Source of the DNA: an uncultured Pelagibacteraceae bacterium | GTDB lineage: Bacteria; Pseudomonadota; Alphaproteobacteria; Pelagibacterales; Pelagibacteraceae | Assembly (NCBI GenBank): GCA_902581695.1 | Contig: CACHOW010000001.1 | Coordinates: 1-64,000, forward strand | DNA: 64,000 nt | Reading direction: 5' to 3' | Program-made: the position numbers and the translations under genes | In this document: one piece after another, positions 58,194 through 64,000 of the stretch | Position numbering within the stretch: position 1 is the stretch's first letter | Layout: the number at the start of each line of letters is the position of its first letter | The notes under the pieces: generated by a model | What the model was told of the DNA's origin: nothing | Seen by the model: the letters and a program-made list of their open reading frames with translations, nothing else | The model's database searches: none

Positions 58194-60852
58194 ATTAATT
58201 TTAAATTTTAACTCAAAAGAAATAAGAAAAATCAAGTATCCAAAAAATTTTTTAGGTGGCAAAGGAGCAAATTTGTCTGAAATGGGAAGAATGGGCCTAC
58301 CTGTGCCACCAGGCTTTACAATTTCAACTAAGGTTTGTGAAATTTTTTACAAAAATAGAAAGAAATTAAACTCAAAATTAATTAACCAGATTAAAAAAGA
58401 ATTAAAATTAATTGAAAAGGATGTATCTAAAAAATTTGGAGACTTAAAAAACCCCCTTTTATTGTCGGTCAGGTCTGGTGCTAGAGTTTCAATGCCAGGT
58501 ATGATGGACACAATTCTAAATCTTGGGCTTAATGACAAAACTGTAATCGCCTTAGGGAATAAAACTTTAAATGGTAGATTTGCCAAAGATAGTTATAGAA
58601 GATTTATTCAAATGTATGGCAATGTTGTTATGGGTGTTGAAAGCTATCATTTCGAAGAACTAATAGAAAATTACAAATTAACAAAAGGTGTATTGTTAGA
58701 CACTGAGCTTGATGAAGATGACTGGGACGGTTTAATTAAAGATTTTAAAAACACAATTAAAGCTAAAGCTAATAAAGAATTTCCCCAAGATGTGTATGAA
58801 CAGTTATTAGGTGCAATTAATGCAGTATTTTTATCTTGGGAAAGTAATCGAGCAAAAGTTTATAGAAAATTAAATCATATTCCTGCTGAATGGGGTACAG
58901 CTGTAAATGTGCAGTCTATGGTATTTGGAAATATGGGAGATGATTGTGCTACTGGAGTAGTATTTACAAGAAACCCCTCAGATGGTTTGAATGAAATTTA
59001 TGGAGAATACTTAATAAACGCACAAGGAGAGGATGTTGTTGCAGGAACGAGAACTCCGCAATACATAACAAAAAAAGCAAAAAAAGATGCTGAGGTTAAA
59101 GAACTTTCCATGGAAGAATCTATGCCAAAAGTTTATGAGGAACTTTATAAGATCCTAAAAAAATTGGAAAAACACTATAAAGATATGCAGGATGTTGAGT
59201 TTACAGTCGAAAATAATAAACTTTGGATATTGCAAACTCGTTCAGGAAAAAGAACTGCAAAATCAGCTGTTAAAATTGCAGTCGACATGGTTAAAGAAAA
59301 ATTGATTTCAAAAAAAAATGCAGTTTTAAGAATTGATCCAAATTCTTTAGATACCTTGTTACATCCTACATTAGATGAAAAAAGCTCTATAAATATTATT
59401 GCAAATGGTCTTCCTGCATCTCCAGGTGCAGCTAGTGGTAAAGTGGTTTTTACCTCTGAAGAAGCTGAAAGATTAAATGACATGATGCAAGATACTATTT
59501 TAGTAAGAGTAGAGACATCTCCAGAAGACATCCAAGGTATGCATGCCGCAAAAGGAATTTTGACGGCAAGAGGTGGTATGACCAGCCATGCAGCTGTAGT
59601 AGCTAGAGGGATGGGGAGACCTTGTGTGTCAGGTTCAAGTGAAATTGACATTAATTATGAACAAAAAATTTTTAAAACTTCATCGGGAGAAATTAAAGCG
59701 GGTGATATAATTACTATCGATGGTTCCACAGGGAGAATTATTTTAGGAAATGTTCCAACAGTAAAGCCTGAAATTTCTGGAGATTTTTCACAATTAATGG
59801 GTTGGGCTGATAATATTAGAAAATTAAAAGTTAGAACAAATTCTGAAACTCCAATTGATACTAAAACTGCTAGAGATTTTGGTGCTGAGGGAATCGGTCT
59901 TTGCAGAACTGAACATATGTTTTTCGATGAAGAGCGAATTTTATCAGTAAGAGAAATGATTTTGTCTAAAACTGAAGAGGATAGAGCCAAAGCTCTAAAA
60001 AAACTTTTGCCCCATCAAAAAAAAGACTTTATAAAAATATTTAAGATTATGCATGGTCTTCCAGTGACAGTAAGATTGTTGGATCCTCCCCTTCATGAAT
60101 TTTTACCTAAATCAGAAAAAGAAATTTATGAAGTTGCAAATGTTGTTGGTTTAGATAAAAAAGAAGTTGAGAGCAGAATAGAAGAACTTCATGAACAAAA
60201 TCCAATGCTTGGTCATAGAGGCTGTAGATTAGGTATTTCTTTTCCAGAAATTTATGAAATGCAATGTAGAGCAATATTTGAAGCTTTATCAGAACTTAAA
60301 AAAAATAAACAAAAATCAGCTTTTCCTGAGATAATGATACCATTAGTATCAACAGAGGCAGAAATCAAAATAATGAAAGATCTTGTAATTAATACTGCTA
60401 AAAAAGTTCAAGATGAAAATAAAATCAAAATAGAATTTTTAGTAGGTACAATGATTGAATTACCCAGAGCAGCAATTAAAGCTAAAGATATTGCAAAACA
60501 TGCAGAGTTTTTTAGTTTTGGTACGAATGACTTAACTCAAACTACTTTTGGAATAAGTCGTGATGATAGTAGTAAATTTTTAAATGATTATATTGATAAT
60601 AAGATTTTCACTATTGATCCTTTTGTATCAATTGATGATGGGGTTAAAGATCTTGTTAAGATAGCTGTTGAAAAAGGTAAGCAACAAAACAAAAAAATTA
60701 AACTAGGTATTTGTGGAGAACATGGAGGTGATCCTGAGAGTATTAATTTTTGCTCAAAAATAGGTTTAAATTATGTATCTTGTTCGCCTTACAGAGTCCC
60801 AATAGCAAGATTAGCTGCTGCACAAGCAGAGTTACAAAAAAATAAGAATTAA
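58186..60852 (+). CDS. ppdK: Pyruvate, phosphate dikinase
   Basis: 888 residues, full length. GGKGANLSEMGRMGLPVPPG opens the nucleotide domain, SVRSGARVSMPGMMDTILNL follows. The swivelling domain has GGMTSHAAVVARGMGRPCV with phosphohistidine H468. The PEP/pyruvate barrel has GIGLCRTEHMFF, GHRGCRLGI and SFGTNDLTQTTFGISRDDS. It interconverts pyruvate and PEP using ATP and phosphate, with AMP and PPi. It supports gluconeogenesis or PPi-linked glycolysis, together with the tkt-gap-pgk-fba block. Confidence 0.98.
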   Translation: MNKLILNFNSKEIRKIKYPKNFLGGKGANLSEMGRMGLPVPPGFTISTKVCEIFYKNRKKLNSKLINQIKKELKLIEKDVSKKFGDLKNPLLLSVRSGARVSMPGMMDTILNLGLNDKTVIALGNKTLNGRFAKDSYRRFIQMYGNVVMGVESYHFEELIENYKLTKGVLLDTELDEDDWDGLIKDFKNTIKAKANKEFPQDVYEQLLGAINAVFLSWESNRAKVYRKLNHIPAEWGTAVNVQSMVFGNMGDDCATGVVFTRNPSDGLNEIYGEYLINAQGEDVVAGTRTPQYITKKAKKDAEVKELSMEESMPKVYEELYKILKKLEKHYKDMQDVEFTVENNKLWILQTRSGKRTAKSAVKIAVDMVKEKLISKKNAVLRIDPNSLDTLLHPTLDEKSSINIIANGLPASPGAASGKVVFTSEEAERLNDMMQDTILVRVETSPEDIQGMHAAKGILTARGGMTSHAAVVARGMGRPCVSGSSEIDINYEQKIFKTSSGEIKAGDIITIDGSTGRIILGNVPTVKPEISGDFSQLMGWADNIRKLKVRTNSETPIDTKTARDFGAEGIGLCRTEHMFFDEERILSVREMILSKTEEDRAKALKKLLPHQKKDFIKIFKIMHGLPVTVRLLDPPLHEFLPKSEKEIYEVANVVGLDKKEVESRIEELHEQNPMLGHRGCRLGISFPEIYEMQCRAIFEALSELKKNKQKSAFPEIMIPLVSTEAEIKIMKDLVINTAKKVQDENKIKIEFLVGTMIELPRAAIKAKDIAKHAEFFSFGTNDLTQTTFGISRDDSSKFLNDYIDNKIFTIDPFVSIDDGVKDLVKIAVEKGKQQNKKIKLGICGEHGGDPESINFCSKIGLNYVSCSPYRVPIARLAAAQAELQKNKN

Positions 60853-60866
60853 TAATATTAGATAAT

Positions 60867-61700
60867 TTAAAATTCTAATTTTAAATCAACAGCTGGAGCA
60901 CTATGAGTAATACTTCCAATTGAAACTCTATCAACCCCAGTCGAGGCGATTGATTTTATAGTTTTAAGGTTTATATTTCCTGAAGCTTCTGTTTCATAGT
61001 ACTTTTTTGCAATTTTAACACCCGCTTTTAAATTTTTAATATTCATATTATCAAACAAAACAGTATTAAATTTGAGACCAATTATTTTTTTTAATTGATC
61101 TAAATTATCAACTTCAACGGTTATCTTTTTACCTCTATTATTTTTTATAGCTAAGGAGACTAATTCTTTTATATTTGAGCTAGCAATATGATTGTCTTTA
61201 ATTAAAAATTCATCACTCAAATTAAACCTGTGATTTGTTCCACCTCCTAATTTTACAGCATATTTTTGAATAACTCTTAAATTCGGTATTGTTTTTCTAG
61301 TACAACAAACCTTACATTTTTTTCCAGCTAATTTTACAAATAGATTTGTTTTCGTAGCAATACCAGAAATATGAGATATGAAATTTAAAGCAACTCTTTC
61401 AGCAATTAATATATTTCTAGCCTTACCATGTATGGTTGCAATTAAAGAATTTTTTTTAACAAATGATCCATCTTTTTTTTTCGCGATAAACTTAATTTTA
61501 CTATCAACTAAATGGAAAGCATTTTTTGCAAATAATAAACCTCCAATAATAGCATTCTGATTTGATATTAATTTAATTTTAATGGTTTCTTTTTTTTTTA
61601 TTAAATTTGATGTTATATCTCCTGAGGGATATAAATCTTCATTAAGAGCAAGCTTAACTACATTCTTTATAAAATTTTTACTAAGTTTAATTTTTGACAC
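60867..61700 (-). CDS. nadC: Quinolinate phosphoribosyltransferase
   Basis: 277 residues. LNEDLYPSGDITSNLI is the N-terminal signature. VALNFISHISGIATKTNLFV, then CCTRKTIPNLRVIQKYAVKL with GGGTNHRFNLSDEFLIKDNH, form the active site. TVEVDNLDQLKK and GVDRVSIGSITHSAPAVDLK complete the barrel. It makes nicotinate mononucleotide from quinolinate and PRPP. It follows nadA by 6 bp; nadB is not adjacent. Confidence 0.96.
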   Translation of the reverse strand: MSKIKLSKNFIKNVVKLALNEDLYPSGDITSNLIKKKETIKIKLISNQNAIIGGLLFAKNAFHLVDSKIKFIAKKKDGSFVKKNSLIATIHGKARNILIAERVALNFISHISGIATKTNLFVKLAGKKCKVCCTRKTIPNLRVIQKYAVKLGGGTNHRFNLSDEFLIKDNHIASSNIKELVSLAIKNNRGKKITVEVDNLDQLKKIIGLKFNTVLFDNMNIKNLKAGVKIAKKYYETEASGNINLKTIKSIASTGVDRVSIGSITHSAPAVDLKLEF

Positions 61701-61706
61701 AAATTG

Positions 61707-62711
61707 TTATCTACCGATAGCAACCATTTTTTCAACTGATAATCTTGCTTTACTAATTGTTTCTTGATCCATAATAATCTCACCAGTTTCATTTTTTAAA
61801 CAACCTAAGATTTTTGGTAGAGTTATTTTTTTCATATGAGGACACATGTTACAAGGTCTAATAAATTCTACATCTGGATTTTCTACTTGAATATTATCGC
61901 TCATCGAACATTCAGTGACCATCATTACCTTTTTAGGTTGATTATCTTTTACATAATTAATCATTCCCGAAGTTGAACCAGTAAAATCACTCGCTTTAAT
62001 AACTTCAGGTGGACATTCTGGGTGTGCAATTATCTTTATTCCAGGATTATTTTTTCTAACATTGATTATTTCATTTTTACTAAATTGATCATGAACAATA
62101 CAAATTCCTTTCCAAGATATTATTTCAACATTAGTTTGTGAAGCAACATATTTTGCAAGATAATCATCAGGTAAGAAAATTACTTTATTGACACCTAAAG
62201 AATTTACAATCTTAACTGCATTTGCAGAAGTACAACAGACATCTGTTTCAGCTTTTACATCAGCAGATGTATTTACATAAGAAACGACAGGTACCCCAGG
62301 ATATTTTTGTTTTAAAAGTCGAACATCTTTTCCTGTGATTGAAGATGATAATGAGCAGCCTGCTTCCATATCAGGTAATAGAACTTTTTTATTTGGACTC
62401 ATCAATTTAGCTGTCTCAGCCATAAAATGCACTCCTGCCATTACAATTATTTCTGCTGAAGTTTTTGATGCTTCTACTGCAAGCGCCAAAGAGTCTGCAG
62501 AAAAATCTGCAATACCATGATATATCTCAGGTGTTTGATAATTATGAGCTAAAATAACTGCATTTTTTTCTTTTTTTAATTTATTAATTTCATGAATATA
62601 TGGTGCATGAATTGACCATTCAATTTCAGGCATAACCTTTGAAATCTTTTGATAAATTGGATCAGTAGCTTTTTTTACTTCTTGATTAAATTCCATATCA
62701 AAATTTATCAA
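61707..62711 (-). CDS. nadA: Quinolinate synthase A
   Basis: 334 residues from a TTG at 62711, which has an AGAAGG ribosome site 7 bases upstream. The first ATG is at 62696 (329 residues) and is the alternative. AVILAHNYQTPEIYHGIADF opens the first domain. The Fe-S cysteines sit in DMEAGCSLSSS, VTECSMSDNIQ and RPCNMCPHMKK; VCCTSANAV and AHPECPPEV are also conserved. It condenses iminoaspartate with DHAP. It diverges from tRNA-Leu, and its start overlaps that promoter's edge. Confidence 0.95.
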   Translation of the reverse strand: MINFDMEFNQEVKKATDPIYQKISKVMPEIEWSIHAPYIHEINKLKKEKNAVILAHNYQTPEIYHGIADFSADSLALAVEASKTSAEIIVMAGVHFMAETAKLMSPNKKVLLPDMEAGCSLSSSITGKDVRLLKQKYPGVPVVSYVNTSADVKAETDVCCTSANAVKIVNSLGVNKVIFLPDDYLAKYVASQTNVEIISWKGICIVHDQFSKNEIINVRKNNPGIKIIAHPECPPEVIKASDFTGSTSGMINYVKDNQPKKVMMVTECSMSDNIQVENPDVEFIRPCNMCPHMKKITLPKILGCLKNETGEIIMDQETISKARLSVEKMVAIGR

Positions 62712-62712
62712 T

Positions 62713-62741
62713 TTGAAACCTTCTTGTCATTGATTTAATGT
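62713..62741 (+). promoter_or_regulatory. Promoter of tRNA-Leu
   Basis: TTGAAA at 62713-62718 and TAATGT at 62736-62741 are 17 bp apart, giving a start near 62748, four bases before the tRNA. It lies in the 40-bp gap with divergent nadA. Confidence 0.5.
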
Positions 62742-62751
62742 GGGGCATATT

Positions 62752-62837
62752 GCGGTCATGCTGAAATTGGTAGACAGGCACGGTTGAGGGCCGTGTGGAT
62801 TTAGTCCATGAGAGTTCGAGTCTCTCTGACCGCACCA
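62752..62837 (+). tRNA. tRNA-Leu (GAG)
   Basis: An 86-nt class II tRNA with a long variable arm. Acceptor GCGGTCA pairs with TGACCGC, the anticodon loop TTGAGGG has anticodon GAG, the T-arm reads GAGTTCGAGTCTC and CCA is encoded at the 3' end. It is convergent with ssrA. Confidence 0.96.
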
Positions 62838-62873
62838 AGAATGATAAAGATTTTTGCATAAAATTAAAATTAA

Positions 62874-63135
62874 GGGGCGTTCTGTTGCCAGGTGCCCCAA
62901 ACCCCGTTTACTTAATTAACAAAGTTAATTAAGCAGCAAGTGCGTAACTTTCGTTAGCAATTATAAATTAGCCCGTTACGGTGGAACAATTCCGAACGAA
63001 AGAATAACTTTTAGTCATCCGTCGAATCTAGTTCACCCCCATAAGTTGTAAATGGTGGAGGTGGTGGGTACTGCCCCCACGTCCGCAATGGTTATTACGA
63101 AATTCGTTTATCGTCGTAGTTGGCAAGCCAACAGT
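62874..63135 (-). ncRNA. ssrA: tmRNA, circularly permuted two-piece form
   Basis: Read on the minus strand, the acceptor piece comes first (63135 to 63053). It has hairpin GTTGG-CTTG-CCAAC, a T-arm GTGGG-GGCAGTA-CCCAC, acceptor strand CACCTCC, then A and CCA. After a 12-bp loop (63052-63041) the coding piece starts at 63040 with GGGGGTGAACTAGATTCGACGG, cut here to its core GGGGGTG...TTCGACGG, which pairs 7 bp with the acceptor strand. The tag frame is GCT at 62958 to TAA at 62929, encoding ANESYALAA. A 10-bp hairpin (62911-62933) covers the tag stop, and a GGGGC/GCCCC hairpin (62874-62898) closes the 3' end. This order is the alphaproteobacterial type. SmpB is not in the window. Confidence 0.93.
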
Positions 63136-63136
63136 A

Positions 63137-63166
63137 TTAATATAAAAGCAATTAAAAGAGATTCAA
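63137..63166 (-). promoter_or_regulatory. Promoter candidate for ssrA
   Basis: On the minus strand TTGAAT (63166-63161) and TATTAA (63142-63137) are 18 bp apart; TTATAT one base away is an equal -10. It lies in the gap before divergent thyX, so the two start regions overlap. Confidence 0.45.
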
Positions 63167-63174
63167 TAAAAATC

Positions 63175-64000
63175 ATGAAATTAACTAAAGAACAATCACA
63201 AGAGATTAAAGATCAACAATCACAACAAAATCCTACTAAAAGAGTTACTGCTCCTGAACTTGAAAAAATACTTTATGAGGCAATCCCAGCATTAGATCAT
63301 GGATTTGTAAGAGTAATCGATTATATGGGTGATGATACGTCAATTGTACAGTCTGCAAGAGTTTCATATGGAAAAGGAACTAAACAAGTTTCAACAGACT
63401 CTGGATTAATAAAATATTTGATGAGACACTGGCATAGCACACCATTCGAAATGTGTGAAATTAAGTATCATGTTAAGCTTCCAATATTTATTGCTCGACA
63501 ATGGATTAGGCATAGGACAGCCAATGTAAACGAATATTCTGCTAGATATTCTATTTTAGATAAAGAATTTTATTTACCTTCAAAAGAAAATTTAGCTGCG
63601 CAATCATCTAGCAACAGACAGGGTAGAGGAGAAGTCATTGAAGGAGATCAAGCAAAAGAAGTTTTAGAACTTTTAAAAAATGATGCAGAAAGAACTTATG
63701 ATAATTATGAAATGATGCTAAACGAAAGATTTGATGGTTCTACAATTGATGAAAATAAAAAAGGATTAGCAAGAGAATTAGCTAGAATGAATTTGACTTT
63801 AAATACTTATACTCAGTGGTATTGGAAAACTGATCTACTTAATCTAATGAATTTTTTGAGATTAAGAGCTGATAGTCATGCTCAATACGAAATAAGAGTT
63901 TATGCAGATATTATGTTAGATACCGTTAAAAAATGGGTCCCTATTACATATGATGCATTTATGGATTATAGAGTTGGTGGCACAGAAGTCTCAGCAAAAG
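63175..64000 (+). CDS. thyX: Flavin-dependent thymidylate synthase ThyX (cut by window end)
   Basis: 275 codons are visible and the frame is open at the window end. [15 protein letters not shown] at residues 112-126 contains the RHRX7S ThyX motif (S122). [20 protein letters not shown] precedes it and [18 protein letters not shown] follows, as in the family. It methylates dUMP with methylene-THF and FADH2 and does not need dihydrofolate reductase for turnover, unlike ThyA. The N-terminal 25 residues are Gln/Lys-rich and probably disordered. It diverges from ssrA across about 40 bp. Confidence 0.95.
   Translation, partial: MKLTKEQSQEIKDQQSQQNPTKRVTAPELEKILYEAIPALDHGFVRVIDYMGDDTSIVQSARVSYGKGTKQVSTDSGLIKYLMRHWHSTPFEMCEIKYHVKLPIFIARQWIRHRTANVNEYSARYSILDKEFYLPSKENLAAQSSSNRQGRGEVIEGDQAKEVLELLKNDAERTYDNYEMMLNERFDGSTIDENKKGLARELARMNLTLNTYTQWYWKTDLLNLMNFLRLRADSHAQYEIRVYADIMLDTVKKWVPITYDAFMDYRVGGTEVSAK

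Noticed and set aside
59175-59990. Long antisense open frames inside ppdK, and similar ones inside ftsH, tolA and pntB
   Set aside because: They lie opposite strongly conserved genes and have no recognisable motifs. Such antisense frames are expected where low GC gives few stops on the opposite strand of conserved codons.
62838-63174. Plus-strand RNA gene (RNase P or SRP RNA) in this gap
   Set aside because: Conserved RNase P and SRP cores are absent on the plus strand. The minus strand reads as tmRNA with a clear tag and acceptor pairing.

Overview
The window is very AT-rich, densely coding alphaproteobacterial DNA with intergenic gaps of mostly 0 to 60 bp. Gene content and order match the SAR11 clade (Pelagibacterales, 'Candidatus Pelagibacter'-like). 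The supporting features are a split, circularly permuted ssrA, cysteine-free L31 and L36, TrcR, the PntAA/PntAB/PntB transhydrogenase, pyruvate phosphate dikinase, and above all a lone 5S rRNA gene with a cell-surface polysaccharide cluster immediately upstream. In described SAR11 genomes a hypervariable region (HVR2) separates the 23S gene from the 5S gene, and bases 1 to 14045 look like the 5S-proximal end of that region. This assignment rests on recognition, not on a database search.

Layout. (1) 1-14045 is accessory: glycosyltransferases, a WecA/MraY-like sugar-phosphate transferase, a GT-C-like membrane protein, methyltransferases, a sulfatase-fold membrane enzyme, GDP-mannose dehydratase (gmd), GDP-fucose synthase (fcl) and two further epimerases. 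It changes strand often and contains an 11-C tract and a probable gene remnant (about 6490-6910). (2) 14070-17981 is core: 5S rRNA with its own promoter, rpmJ, a 36-residue cytochrome oxidase subunit IV, pntAA-pntAB-pntB and a transaldolase. (3) 17989-19994 is a two-gene insert (membrane protein and FkbM methyltransferase) next to initiator tRNA. (4) 20008-28284 is one minus-strand run: tkt-gap-pgk-fba-thiE-efp-suhB-rpmE-trcR-rpsU-tRNA-fMet. (5) 28343-44072 is a plus-strand run: zapA, 5-FCL, ymdB, yebC, ruvC, tolQRAB-pal-cpoB, tilS-ftsH-folP-glmM-thiD-purA. (6) 44069-62711 is mixed: rpoH, rluD, tRNA-Arg, an ABC exporter, sua5, xseB-ispA-dxs, aroC, pdxH, ispB, a signal peptide peptidase, glyQS, ppdK, nadC and nadA. 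(7) 62713-64000 holds tRNA-Leu, permuted ssrA and the start of thyX.

How the genes work together. The sugar genes would make GDP-fucose-type and uronic-acid-type nucleotide sugars, load a lipid carrier and build and decorate a surface glycan. The central-carbon block (aldolase, pgk, gap, tkt, tal, ppdK) fits a bidirectional or gluconeogenic lower glycolysis plus the non-oxidative pentose phosphate pathway. ThiE and ThiD supply the thiamine cofactor used by Tkt and Dxs. The Tol-Pal block maintains the outer membrane during division alongside ZapA. I saw no CRISPR array, integrase, transposase or prophage. The items I would look at first are the broken gene by the poly-C tract, the sulfatase/YLDPGTGS/NoeA-like trio, the missing ruvAB, the changed cofactor residues in Gap, the buried Shine-Dalgarno of rpsU, and the poly-A tracts in folP.
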